From Hyphomicrobiales bacterium (lineage in GTDB: Bacteria; Pseudomonadota; Alphaproteobacteria; Rhizobiales; Rhizobiaceae), in contig QEVK01000010.1 in assembly GCA_003577315.1 (NCBI GenBank), positions 29,253 to 93,252 of the forward strand: a stretch of DNA of 64,000 bases, given 5' to 3'. Positions 51,791 through 60,550 of the stretch are shown here, piece by piece. The translations under genes and the position numbers were made by a program. Positions within the stretch are counted from its first letter, which is position 1, and each line of letters opens with the position of its first letter. The notes beneath the pieces were generated by a model. The model was given only the letters and a program-made list of their open reading frames with translations. It was not told where the DNA came from and did no database searches.

Positions 51791-52351
51791 TCAGCGTCTT
51801 GCCGTTGCGATCGCGATGCCGTCGGCGGCATCGACGGTCGTGCGGGTGGATTCGGTGACCTTGGCCATCATCGAATAGAAGCCGATCACGAGAATGAGCT
51901 CGACGACCTCGCGATCGCCGAGATGTTCGCGGAGCGCCGACAAGACGGCATCCGACACCCGCGTGTTGGCGGTCAGGTCCTCGGTGAAGTCGAGAACGGC
52001 AATCTCGACCGGGGAGAACAGGCCGTCCCCACGGACACCCGTCTTCAGCGCTTCGAGTTGGGCGGCGGAGCAGCCGACATGCGCCGCGATCGGAACATGC
52101 TGGACGATCTCGTACTCGCCGCCCACCATGTACATGGCGCGCAGCATGGCGATCTCGCGCAGGAGCGGATCGAGATCGAGTTTCTTGAGCAGCGCGGAAC
52201 CGAGGCTCATGACCGGGCGCAGGCAGGTCTCGGCATGCGCCAGCATGTAGAACAGGTTGAGCCTGGCGGGCAGCCGGTCGAGCAGTTCGCGCGTTTCCGG
52301 CGCGATCTTCCCGACATCGACGAGCGGTAGTCCGGTCATGGGCCCGGTCAT
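51791..52351 (-). CDS. Carboxymuconolactone decarboxylase/AhpD-like family protein
   Basis: A 186-residue all-helical protein of the CMD superfamily; the core is LLREIAMLRAMYMVGGEYEIVQHVPIAAHVGCS. It has the E-x-x-x-x-H arrangement of the decarboxylase-like group but not the C-x-x-C of AhpD peroxidase-type members, so a thiol peroxidase role is unlikely. In this operon it may process a lactone or keto intermediate. Start selected at 52351 with GAGG nine bases upstream; ATGs at 52357 and 52339 are alternatives. Confidence 0.83.
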   Translation of the reverse strand: MTGPMTGLPLVDVGKIAPETRELLDRLPARLNLFYMLAHAETCLRPVMSLGSALLKKLDLDPLLREIAMLRAMYMVGGEYEIVQHVPIAAHVGCSAAQLEALKTGVRGDGLFSPVEIAVLDFTEDLTANTRVSDAVLSALREHLGDREVVELILVIGFYSMMAKVTESTRTTVDAADGIAIATARR

Positions 52352-52386
52352 GAGCATTGTCCTCGGATCGTGGGTTGCCAGCCCGG

Positions 52387-53607
52387 TTACTCGGCGTCCT
52401 GCGAGATGATCCCACCCTTGGCGACGAAGCGCGTGCCATCGAACTCGATGAGCTGAAGCTGGCGGATCGGCGTGAAGCTCGCCGGCGAGTTGTTCGCCGA
52501 CATCCCTTCGATCAGCATCGGCATCTTCACGTCCGTGAGCGAGGTGGCGACCTTCATGACATTGGCCCGGCTCAAGTCGTCGCCGGCGGCGGTCAGCACA
52601 TGAACCAGGAGCTGGGCCTTGGCGTAGCCGTCGACGTTGAGGAAGTCGGTCTTGGAGGCGCCGGGCATGTACTTGTCCATGAACCCGGCCCACTCCTTAT
52701 AGCCCGCATCGTTCTCGATGCCGGCCTCCGTCGTGTCCTTCAGGTAGCGGGTGGTCAGCACGCCCTTCGACTTCTCGAGGCCTGCCGGCTCCAGCACCGA
52801 ACCGACGGACGCCGACGCCTTGGACAGGAAGCGCATCGGATTCCAGCCGAGATCGGCGACGCGCGAGATCGCCTGCGCCGCGAACTTGGGCGTCGCGAAG
52901 ATCATCAGGACATTGGCGCCGGAGTTCTTGAGCTCGAGAATCTGCGTATCGACCGTCGGGTCCGTGAGCTCGTAGCCCTTGCTGGCGACGATCATCCCGT
53001 CGTGACCGGCCACGGCCCGCTGGAAATTCTCCAGATAGTCGCGTCCGAACTCGTCGTTCTGGTAGAGGATGGCGACTTTCGCGTCCGGCGCGTTCTCGAG
53101 GATGTACTTGGCGTAGACGGAGGATTCGATGCCGTAATTGGGCTCGAAAGCCACGGTCCACGGGAAGTTCTCCGGGTCGTCCCACTTCGAGGCGCCGGAA
53201 CCGAGAAACATCTGCGGCACTTCCATCGAGTTCAGATAGTCGTGAACCGCGCCGTTGGGGCCGGTGCCGACACCGGCGAACATCAGCAGGACCTCCTCGC
53301 CCTCGACCAGACGCCGGGTCTGCTCGACGGTGCGGGCCGGATTGTAGGCGTCGTCGCCGATCCGGAAATCGATCTTGCGCCCGTTGATGCCGCCATTGTC
53401 GTTGACCATGTTGAAATAGCCTTCGGCGACTTTCGCCAACTGGCCATAGGCGGATGCCGGCCCGCTCATCGGCGCGGTCATGCCGATCTTGATCGTGTCG
53501 GCGGTGACGCCCGGCATGTCCTGCGCCAAAGCCGTGCCCGACAGGAAGGTCGATGCCGCAAACGCCCCGGCGGTAAGCGATACGAAGTTTCGTCTGTTGA
53601 TGGTCAT
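52387..53607 (-). CDS. ABC transporter substrate-binding protein (LivJ/LivK-like)
   Basis: A 406-residue periplasmic type I binding protein. The signal peptide (RRNFVSLTAGAFAASTFLSGTALAQ) has two arginines like a Tat signal. The mature protein starts with IKIGMTAPMSGPASAYGQLAK and has the two-lobe ANF-receptor pattern. It delivers the substrate to the LivHMGF transporter encoded downstream. Family members in catabolic operons frequently bind aromatic or organic acids. It sits between the carboxyltransferase (45-base gap) and CMD-like genes. Confidence 0.93.
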   Translation of the reverse strand: MTINRRNFVSLTAGAFAASTFLSGTALAQDMPGVTADTIKIGMTAPMSGPASAYGQLAKVAEGYFNMVNDNGGINGRKIDFRIGDDAYNPARTVEQTRRLVEGEEVLLMFAGVGTGPNGAVHDYLNSMEVPQMFLGSGASKWDDPENFPWTVAFEPNYGIESSVYAKYILENAPDAKVAILYQNDEFGRDYLENFQRAVAGHDGMIVASKGYELTDPTVDTQILELKNSGANVLMIFATPKFAAQAISRVADLGWNPMRFLSKASASVGSVLEPAGLEKSKGVLTTRYLKDTTEAGIENDAGYKEWAGFMDKYMPGASKTDFLNVDGYAKAQLLVHVLTAAGDDLSRANVMKVATSLTDVKMPMLIEGMSANNSPASFTPIRQLQLIEFDGTRFVAKGGIISQDAE

Positions 53608-53652
53608 TCCAGTCTCCTCCAGATGGATCGATTAGGTCTTCTCACTGCGATT

Positions 53653-55200
53653 TCAGGGGCGCGGCCCCCATGCTGCCGGGCCCGGCGTCAACAGCGACTG
53701 CGCCAAGGTGACGAACTCGACAAGCTTCGGTCTGGTCTCGCGCGGGTCGATGATGTTCTCGACCCGGAACGCTTCGGCGGTACGGAACGGGGATGCTATC
53801 TTCGCGACGCGCTCCCGCACGTCCTGGATGAAGGCCTCCGGATTCTCCGCCCGTTCGATGTCGGACTTGTAGGCGGCCTCGATGCCGCCCGCGAGCGGAA
53901 GCGAGCCCCATTCCGCGGAAGGCCACGCATAACGGATGTTGGCGCGCGAGCCGTTCTGGTGGCCGCCGCCGCCGACGCCGTAGACCTTCCGGACAAGGAT
54001 CGAGCACCACGGCACGCTTGCCTGAAAGACGGCACTGATTGCCCGCGCACCGAGGCGGATCGTGGTCGCCTGCTCGGATTCGGGCCCCACGGCCATGCCC
54101 GGGCAGTCGACGAAATGGATCACCGGCAGGTGGAACTGTTGCGCGAGATCGACGAAGCGCTGGATCTTCTGGGCCGCCTCGGCGGTGATCGCGCCGCCCA
54201 GCACGTAAGGGTTCCCGGCCAATACGGCGACCGGCCATCCGTCGACCCTGCCGAGCGCCGTGATGACCGACGGCCCGTTCTTCGCGCCGATCTCGAACAG
54301 GGAATCCCGGTCGAGGCACGCCTCCAGGATCTGGTGCATCCGGTAGACCCGGCGCGGATTGCGCGGCACCGCGGCGAGCAGGAACTCCTCCTTGCGGCCG
54401 GGATCGTCGGTCACCGGGCCGCGCTTCGGCAGCTCGTGGATGGAGCTCGGCAGATACGACAGGAACCGCCGCACCCGCGCGAAGGCCTCTTCCTCGCTCT
54501 CCACCTCGTCGTCGATCGCGCCGTTGCGGGTGTGGATGGCGCTACCGCCGAGCTCTTCCTTGGTCACGGTCTTTCCCATGCCCGCTACGACCGGCGGACC
54601 GGCGACGAACATGTGCGAGGTCTCCTTCACCATCACCGAATAATGGCTCATCACGGCGCGGGCCGCGCCGAACCCCGCCACCGATCCGAGAAGGACCGAA
54701 GCGACCGGCACGGTCGCCAGGTTCTGGAGGAAGTGGTCCCAGCCCCGCACTTCCGGCACGTAGGTATGACCGATCTGTTCGACGAGCTTGACGGAACCGC
54801 CGCCGCCGGTGCCGTCGAGCAGCCGGATCATCGGCAGGCGCCATTGCCAGGCGAAGCGCTCGGCATAATACATCTTGTCCTTGATGCCGCCGTCGGCCGC
54901 GCCACCGCGAATGGTGAAGTCGTCGCCCTGGATCAAGACCGTGCGGCCGTCGACCTCCGCCCGCCCGTAGAGGAAATTCGCGGCCATGAAGCCGACGAGA
55001 TTGCCCTGCCCGTCATAGCTCGGCGTGCCGCTCAGCGCGCCTTCCTCGCGGAAGGAGCCCTCGTCGGCCATCCGCGCGATGCGCTCGCGCACGGTGAGCT
55101 TGCCGTTCCGGCGCTGGCGGGCGACCTTCTCGGGCCCGCCCAATTCCAGGGCGAGGAGCCTGCGGCGCTCGATATCGTCCACTTCCGCTTGCCAGCTCAC
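53653..55200 (-). CDS. Acyl-CoA carboxylase carboxyltransferase subunit
   Basis: A 515-residue beta subunit of the propionyl/methylcrotonyl/geranyl-CoA carboxylase type. N- and C-terminal crotonase-like carboxyltransferase domains are visible (GSVAGFGAARAVMSHYSVMV, PGMAVGPESEQATTIRLGARAI, VRKVYGVGGGGHQNGSRANIRYAWPSAEWGSLPLAGG). It transfers CO2 from carboxybiotin to an acyl-CoA. The GTG start at 55200 overlaps the preceding stop (GTGA) and has AAGGAG in front. The acyl chain cannot be deduced from motifs. Confidence 0.93.
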   Translation of the reverse strand: MSWQAEVDDIERRRLLALELGGPEKVARQRRNGKLTVRERIARMADEGSFREEGALSGTPSYDGQGNLVGFMAANFLYGRAEVDGRTVLIQGDDFTIRGGAADGGIKDKMYYAERFAWQWRLPMIRLLDGTGGGGSVKLVEQIGHTYVPEVRGWDHFLQNLATVPVASVLLGSVAGFGAARAVMSHYSVMVKETSHMFVAGPPVVAGMGKTVTKEELGGSAIHTRNGAIDDEVESEEEAFARVRRFLSYLPSSIHELPKRGPVTDDPGRKEEFLLAAVPRNPRRVYRMHQILEACLDRDSLFEIGAKNGPSVITALGRVDGWPVAVLAGNPYVLGGAITAEAAQKIQRFVDLAQQFHLPVIHFVDCPGMAVGPESEQATTIRLGARAISAVFQASVPWCSILVRKVYGVGGGGHQNGSRANIRYAWPSAEWGSLPLAGGIEAAYKSDIERAENPEAFIQDVRERVAKIASPFRTAEAFRVENIIDPRETRPKLVEFVTLAQSLLTPGPAAWGPRP

Positions 55201-56915
55201 GCCCGGTTCTCCTTCTGCGTCCAGCACTGCCGCAACCGGAGCTTGTCGATCTTTCCGAGGTTGGTGAGGGGAAGTTCCCGCACGAACTCGACCCGCGGCA
55301 CCTTGTAGGATGCCATGCGCTCGGCGCACCACCGGTTCAACGCCTCCGCGTCGCCCGCCTCGCCGTCCTTCGCGACGACGAGGGCGAGGGCAAGCTCGCC
55401 CTTCTTCGAATCCGGCAAGCCCACGACAGCGACCTGCGACACGGAAGGATGCGAGACAAGGCAGGCCTCGATCTCCGAGGGATAGACGCTCATGCCGTTG
55501 ATCTTCAGCATGTCCTTGTTGCGCCCGACATAGTGGATGCCGCCCCAGCTGCCGATCCGGCCGAGATCGCCGGTATACAGCCAACCGTCCCGCAGCACCC
55601 GGGCCGTTTCTTCCGGCTTGTTCCAATATCCCTTCATGAGCGTCGGCGACCTTACGGCGATCTCGCCGACCGCCCCGAGAGGAAGGTCCTCGCCGGTATC
55701 GGCGTCGACAATGCGAAATTCCGTATCCGGCATGGGGAGACCGACAAATCCCGCCCCCTGCTCGAGGTCGCGGTCGTCGACGTCGAGCCCCTCGGTGTAG
55801 CAGTTCCAGGTATGGGTTTCGGTCATGCCCCAGGAGGCCTCGCGGTACGACGCACCCAGGATGCGCTCGACACGCCGGCGGCCTTCGACCGAAATCTTGC
55901 GAACGAAGGACGTCACCTGTACGGACCGGAGCGAGGAAAGGTCGCTCTCATTCGCCTCGGCGTGATCGAGCAGGCTCTCGACATTCTCAACGACGCCGTA
56001 GAAATGCGAGACCTTGCAGAGCTCGATCGTCCGCGCGACGGTCTCGACATCCCAGCGCGCCAGCAGGCAATGGGTCGAGCCGGAGAGAATCGGGTAGAGG
56101 ATTCCCCAGTTTTCGCCGGCGATCCAGAAGACGGGGAGAAAATTGATGATGACGGCGGGCTCGGATATGGCCACCGAATAGGTCACGCCGTTGGCGGCCG
56201 CCTGCACGATGTTGCCATGCGTGTGGATGCAGCCTTTCGGCCGCCCGGTCGTGCCGCCGGTATAGTTGAGGACCGCGATCTCGTCGGGATCGTTGGCGAA
56301 TTCCAGCGGCGGCATGGGCGGCCCGTCGAGCAGCGCCTCCAGCGATTCCACATGCGGCAAAAGCGGCGCGTCGGGCGCCTTGAGAGACTCCGGCAGCGCA
56401 AAGCCGCACCTTGCAGGAACCGTGGCGCCGTACTGGAAGGCGAGGACGGCGCGGAACGACGCCAGCGGGCGCGCCTTGGCCAGGACGGCCTGAAGCTGGG
56501 CGGCGCAGATCACGGCCTCGATGCCGCAATCGTCCAGCTCGTAGGCCACTTCCGGCGCCATCAGCATCGGGCTGATGGGCACCGCGACCAGCCCCGCCTT
56601 CATGATGCCGAAGAAGCCGATCTCGTATTCCGGGCAGTTGGCCATGAAGAGACCGACCCGCGCCCCGCGCTGCAAGCCTCTGGACAGGAGGCAGCGTGCC
56701 AGCCTGTCGCTGGCTGCGTCGAGCTCGGCCCAACTTACCGTGCGGCCGTAGAACCAGATCGCCGGATCATCCGGGCAGGTTGCGGCCCAATGACGGACAT
56801 AGGCCGCAAGCGAGGCCTCGCCCAGCAGGGGCCGAGCCCGTTCAGGCAGCCATGACGGCCGCTCCGAGGACCAGAGAGCACGGGATCGCTCGATGGCGGA
56901 AACGCCGATGCTCAT
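55197..56915 (-). CDS. AMP-forming acyl-CoA ligase
   Basis: A 572-residue ANL-superfamily ligase. P-loop-like motif LNYTGGTTGRPKGC, the WGMTETHTWN adenine motif, GWLYTGDLGRIGSWGGIHYVGRNKDMLKINGMSVYPSEIE hinge and the catalytic lysine in PLTNLGKIDKLRLR are all present. As first gene of the operon it probably activates the imported acid before carboxylation. Translation is coupled to the carboxyltransferase. Two palindromic operators lie 36-85 bases upstream of its start. Confidence 0.93.
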   Translation of the reverse strand: MSIGVSAIERSRALWSSERPSWLPERARPLLGEASLAAYVRHWAATCPDDPAIWFYGRTVSWAELDAASDRLARCLLSRGLQRGARVGLFMANCPEYEIGFFGIMKAGLVAVPISPMLMAPEVAYELDDCGIEAVICAAQLQAVLAKARPLASFRAVLAFQYGATVPARCGFALPESLKAPDAPLLPHVESLEALLDGPPMPPLEFANDPDEIAVLNYTGGTTGRPKGCIHTHGNIVQAAANGVTYSVAISEPAVIINFLPVFWIAGENWGILYPILSGSTHCLLARWDVETVARTIELCKVSHFYGVVENVESLLDHAEANESDLSSLRSVQVTSFVRKISVEGRRRVERILGASYREASWGMTETHTWNCYTEGLDVDDRDLEQGAGFVGLPMPDTEFRIVDADTGEDLPLGAVGEIAVRSPTLMKGYWNKPEETARVLRDGWLYTGDLGRIGSWGGIHYVGRNKDMLKINGMSVYPSEIEACLVSHPSVSQVAVVGLPDSKKGELALALVVAKDGEAGDAEALNRWCAERMASYKVPRVEFVRELPLTNLGKIDKLRLRQCWTQKENRA

Positions 56916-56950
56916 ATGCGCCCTCTCCTCCCCAGGCTCGAGTCATTCTG

Positions 56951-56971
56951 TTTTGCCGAATGTCGGCAAAA
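56951..56971. promoter_or_regulatory. Palindromic operator 1 of the carboxylase/transport operon
   Basis: Perfect 9-base arms TTTTGCCGA and TCGGCAAAA around ATG, 36 bases upstream of the ligase start. It shares the 12-base core CGAATGTCGGCA with operator 2, so both are probably read by one dimeric regulator of MarR or TetR type; no such gene is present in the window. Confidence 0.65.
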
Positions 56972-56978
56972 GGGATTA

Positions 56979-57000
56979 TGACGAATGCCGACATTCGTCA
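56979..57000. promoter_or_regulatory. Palindromic operator 2 of the carboxylase/transport operon
   Basis: Perfect 9-base arms TGACGAATG and CATTCGTCA around CCGA. Together with operator 1, seven bases away, it should span the promoter of the 12-gene operon, allowing cooperative repression. Confidence 0.65.
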
Positions 57001-57383
57001 ATAGGAAGTTTGCACGGTATGACTGCTGGCATGAAGCGGGCGGGAACGAGAGCCGTTTCAAGGGACATGCCAAGGTCCTGCCGGTGGACTGTCCTGAGAA
57101 CGGCGGTGGAAAACTAGCGGAGGGAGCCAACCTGAAAACAAACTCTCTCGGCGGAACGCTTCGCCAATGCCGGTGGTCGGATCGAAAAGAGGCGAAACCG
57201 TAGATTTCGAGGGTTTTCGCTGATCAGGCGGGCTTCACAGACCAGAATGCCGGGCATTCTTGACGCCCATCATCCGTCCCGCACGTTTTGGCCTTCCCTG
57301 AGCGGGGTGCCAAAATGTAGGCAATGCCTTATCGCATTGACAGAACGGCATTTTTTTAAAGGGCCGTGGTGGAGCCCTGCAAG
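57001..57383. other. Intergenic region upstream of the carboxylase operon
   Basis: No supported gene. It contains the operon's upstream sequence, the palindrome at 57244 and, near 57330-57360, a T-rich stretch that may be the outer end of the truncated transposable element. Confidence 0.5.
57244..57260. promoter_or_regulatory. Possible third related palindrome
   Basis: Arms AGAATGCC and GGCATTCT around one G. The half-site GAATGCC also occurs in operator 2. It is about 330 bases upstream of the ligase start, near the transposase fragment, so its role is uncertain. Confidence 0.3.
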
Positions 57384-57738
57384 ATGAATTCGACGTTTTC
57401 CCTGCTTTTGGTCTTCCTGGCCCGGTTCTTCATGCCCCGGCACAATGCGCAGATGAGACTGCTCAAGGCCCAGATCCATATTCTGCGGGCGCGCATTCCT
57501 GCACAAAGGATAATCCTGTCGCCCGCCGAGAAATCCGAGCTGTTGCGTATCGGGGCCGAGTTTGGACACGATATCGATGGGCTCATGGTGGTGGCCAGGC
57601 CCGCGACCTACAAACGCTGGCTCGCCCAGATGCGCAGTGGACGCCCCTTCAAACCTGTGGGCAGGCCGCGCCTGACGCAGGAACTGCGCGACGTCGTCAT
57701 CCGCATCGGGTCGGAAAACCTCCTGTGGGGCTATAAAC
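57384..57738 (+). pseudogene. 3'-truncated transposase/integrase (rve-type), N-terminal part
   Basis: About 118 codons from MNSTFSLLLVFLARFF through SPAEKSELLRIGAEFGHDID to IRIGSENLLWGYKR. This is the DNA-binding front half of a family of rve-domain transposases in which LRWGYKRI marks the start of the catalytic region. The sequence after YKR is the end of the portal gene in reverse, so the catalytic half is absent. The junction at about 57736 is where this element and the prophage met. Confidence 0.7.
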
Positions 57739-58048
57739 GGAGCACCTTCCAGATCGGCGTGTCGGACGCATCCTGCCGGGTGCGCTCATCCACCCGGCGC
57801 TTGATGTGCAAGGGCAGCGTCGCCACAGCGCCCGAGATGATGCGCACACAGGCATAGACAGCCGCCACCCGCATGGCGCTGTTCGGCGTCACCGTGGTTC
57901 CCGATGCTGTCACCGCTCCGGACCGCAGCGCCTCTTCCAGCTGCTGCGCCGTGGTGATGACGATCCCGCCACCCGCATCCTGGAACGACGCGCGCGGAGA
58001 TGCGGCCGGCGGTTTTGCGCCGCCGAACCAGTTTTGCCAGAATGCCAT
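57735..58048 (-). pseudogene. Phage portal protein, N-terminal 104 codons only
   Basis: Starts MAFWQNWFGGAKPP and continues with VTASGTTVTPNSAMRVAAVYACVRIISGAVATLPLHIKRR, the conserved beginning of HK97-type portal proteins, which form the DNA entry channel. It ends after TPIWKVLR where the transposase fragment joins; a complete portal would be about 400 residues. It follows terL by 27 bases, the standard order. Confidence 0.82.
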
Positions 58049-58075
58049 CTACTCTCTTCTTCTATACGGTCGCCG

Positions 58076-59848
58076 CTACAGCATCAGGATGCCGCGGCTC
58101 TCATAGACCGAGCGGCCGGCATTGACGTCACGGGCCAGCGCCCGACCAAGCGCGTTGCAGATCGCGACAATACCGTCGATGCGTTCGCTCGAGCGCTCCT
58201 TGTCCGGCTTGATGTTGCCGGCCGGATCATGACGCACGGCAACATTCGACGCGTTCCAGCGCAACACCGGATGACCGCCATGCCAGAGCGAGCGTGACAC
58301 CGACAGCCGTTCCAGTTCCGCCGTCGGCGCGGCCATGGACAGAAAACCCTGGCCGAACTGGACAAGGTTCAACCCTTCATCCTGCAGATGCTGGACGATC
58401 TCGCCGGCAAAGGTGCGATCATAGGACAGCTCCCGCATATCATGGCGTGAGGCCAGCCCCAGTATCTCGGCCTCGATGAAGGCAAAGTCGGTGGCGTTGC
58501 CGGGGGTGGCGGTCAAAAATCCCTGATCACGCCAGACATCATAAGGCACGCGGTCGCGCCGTACCCGGCGCACGATGTCGTCTTCGGGGATCCAGAACCG
58601 GCAGAGCACGATCCATTTGTCGGCCAGCGCCCCGAGGTCAACATCCAGCGTCGGCGGGAACAGCAACACGAAGGCCGACAGATCGTTGACGCGAGCGAGA
58701 TCGAGACCGCCATAGCATTCACGACCCAGCAGCTTCTGTTCCAGTTCCTCGAGATCGTGTTTGACGATGCGCCAATCGGTTGTGGCAGGCAGGCCACCTT
58801 CTTCCCAGACCGCCATGTCCAGCCAGCGGGTGACCTGTTCGGTCCATTCATTCAACCGCAGCCGCCGGATGGCATTCTGTTGTGCCGGCATTTCCTTGGC
58901 CTCGTCGATCTGGCGCTTCAGATCATCGACTTTCACCGTGACCCCGAGGCTCGGATTGGCTTTCACCCAGACTTCTGGATCGGTCCAGTCGTCGCCCTCA
59001 TCTATGGTGGCGATATAGCCAAACCAGCTGTCCGAGGATTCCGTCGGCACCGTGCCTTCCAGCGCTTTCACTGAGAACTCATGATGCTGGCGACAGAGGG
59101 AATGGCGATCATAGCCGGCCGTGGTGATTTCGAAGATTAGCGGCTGACGTCGCGCGCCAGTCGCGGTGTTGAGCTTCTGGATGATCTCTGGCCCCGGATG
59201 TTCGTGGACTTCGTCGACGGCGGCAAAGTGAATGTTCAAGCCGTCCATCTTGGTTGCATCCGCCGACAGCGGCCGGAACCATGACGAGGTCGGCAGGACG
59301 GCGAGATTGTTCACCGTCCGCGTGATCCTCGATAGCAATGCCGAACTGGCCGCCACCATGCGCTCGGCCTCGGCAAAGACGATCCTCGCCTGATCGCGGG
59401 TCGTGGCAGCGGAATAGACATGCGATCCCGGCTCGCCATCGGCAATCAGGGCATAGAGCGCTGTTCCAGCCAGCAGCACCGACTTGCCGTTCTTGCGCGC
59501 CACCTCGACGTAAGCCGTGCGGAAACGGCGCAGGCCATCTTTTCGCTTCCAACCATAGAGCGAGCCGACGACAAACTGCTGCCAGGGCTGCAGCTCAAAC
59601 GGCTCGCCGGCCCATTCGCCGGTGGAATGTCTGAGATGACCGAAGAAGGCGATCGCATGCCGTGCAGCGGCACCATCCCAGACCAGGCCGCGCTTGCCGC
59701 CCGACTTCAGATCGGCCAGATGGCGTTCGCATGCGAGCCGCACCAGGCGCCCGGCAACAATCTTGCTGCTGGCGACAGCGCGCGCGTACGCCTCGACCGG
59801 ACAGGACGGCGCCTTCCTCGCCGATCCGGATTTACGCTTTTCTACCAC
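58076..59848 (-). CDS. Phage terminase large subunit
   Basis: A 590-residue DNA-packaging motor of the Terminase_1/YmfN type. The ATPase part has the Walker A-like AYVEVARKNGKSVLLAGTAL and Walker B HFAAVDEVHEH. The nuclease half shows acidic residues in YGGLDLARVNDLSAF and ELSYDRTFAGEIVQ. Complete in length. The GTG start at 59848 overlaps the end of the small subunit by 17 bases. It cuts concatemeric DNA and pumps it through the portal, which is truncated here, so the phage cannot be productive alone. Confidence 0.93.
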   Translation of the reverse strand: MVEKRKSGSARKAPSCPVEAYARAVASSKIVAGRLVRLACERHLADLKSGGKRGLVWDGAAARHAIAFFGHLRHSTGEWAGEPFELQPWQQFVVGSLYGWKRKDGLRRFRTAYVEVARKNGKSVLLAGTALYALIADGEPGSHVYSAATTRDQARIVFAEAERMVAASSALLSRITRTVNNLAVLPTSSWFRPLSADATKMDGLNIHFAAVDEVHEHPGPEIIQKLNTATGARRQPLIFEITTAGYDRHSLCRQHHEFSVKALEGTVPTESSDSWFGYIATIDEGDDWTDPEVWVKANPSLGVTVKVDDLKRQIDEAKEMPAQQNAIRRLRLNEWTEQVTRWLDMAVWEEGGLPATTDWRIVKHDLEELEQKLLGRECYGGLDLARVNDLSAFVLLFPPTLDVDLGALADKWIVLCRFWIPEDDIVRRVRRDRVPYDVWRDQGFLTATPGNATDFAFIEAEILGLASRHDMRELSYDRTFAGEIVQHLQDEGLNLVQFGQGFLSMAAPTAELERLSVSRSLWHGGHPVLRWNASNVAVRHDPAGNIKPDKERSSERIDGIVAICNALGRALARDVNAGRSVYESRGILML

Positions 59849-60302
59849 GGGTCAAAAAGTCCTCGAATGGGTCGGCGGTCTCGGCCGGCTCGGCCATGCG
59901 GATGCGCGAGCGACTGGATGGCGTCAGCCCGAACTCACTTTCGATCTGCGCCATCTGCGCCAGGCATTTGTTGGCGACGGCCAGGAACGGGTTCTGGATG
60001 ATGTTGTCGTTCGACGTCTTCACCACCGGCCCACGGCGTTTCACTTCAGCTTCCGCATCCAGCCAGCGCCGCCAGATCACGACGTAGCGGGCGAGCGCGC
60101 CGGTATCCAATTCCGTCATCACGCCGTGGCGGGCCAGCAACTCTGCCATCTCCGTGAACTTGTCGCTGGCTGCCTCGTCGAGGTGATCCGGCGGCTCGGG
60201 CGTTGCCACCACAGGCTTCGGCTCGGCCTTGTTCAGGCGATGCGGACGGGCCGTGCCCTTCACCAGCTTCAAATGTGTCGGCAGCGGCTTGCGGCCGGCC
60301 AT
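59832..60302 (-). CDS. Phage terminase small subunit (P27 family)
   Basis: A 156-residue DNA-recognition subunit. The beginning MAGRKPLPTHLKLVKGTARPHRLN is the signature of the P27-family small terminases; a helical oligomerisation region follows (residues 45-130). It selects phage DNA for the large subunit. It overlaps the large subunit gene by 17 bases. Confidence 0.92.
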   Translation of the reverse strand: MAGRKPLPTHLKLVKGTARPHRLNKAEPKPVVATPEPPDHLDEAASDKFTEMAELLARHGVMTELDTGALARYVVIWRRWLDAEAEVKRRGPVVKTSNDNIIQNPFLAVANKCLAQMAQIESEFGLTPSSRSRIRMAEPAETADPFEDFLTRGRKA

Positions 60303-60319
60303 GTCAGGTCTCCATACAT

Positions 60320-60550
60320 TTATCCTGTGCTGTCACCGCGAAGGCGTACCGCCTCGAACAACCGGCGCAGACAGTAGCTGCGGGTAATCGACACCACGGT
60401 GAAGATCGCGCCCATCGCCATGTTCTCGGCCAGCGTGGTCGACAATCCGAACAGTGGGAACACCAGGATCTGCGTGATCACCGCGATGCCGTAGCCGACC
60501 GCGACGTTGGTTAGCGATTCCACCAGCGACATGGTGCGCGACTGCTTCAT
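60320..60550 (-). CDS. Small membrane protein (DUF7220-like)
   Basis: A 76-residue protein with two hydrophobic helices (NVAVGYGIAVITQILVFPLFGL and ENMAMGAIFTVVSITRSY), ending in a basic tail LRRLFEAVRLR. Proteins of this form occur between methyltransferase and terminase genes of alphaproteobacterial prophages; function unknown. The ATG overlaps the methyltransferase stop as ATGA. Confidence 0.72.
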   Translation of the reverse strand: MKQSRTMSLVESLTNVAVGYGIAVITQILVFPLFGLSTTLAENMAMGAIFTVVSITRSYCLRRLFEAVRLRGDSTG

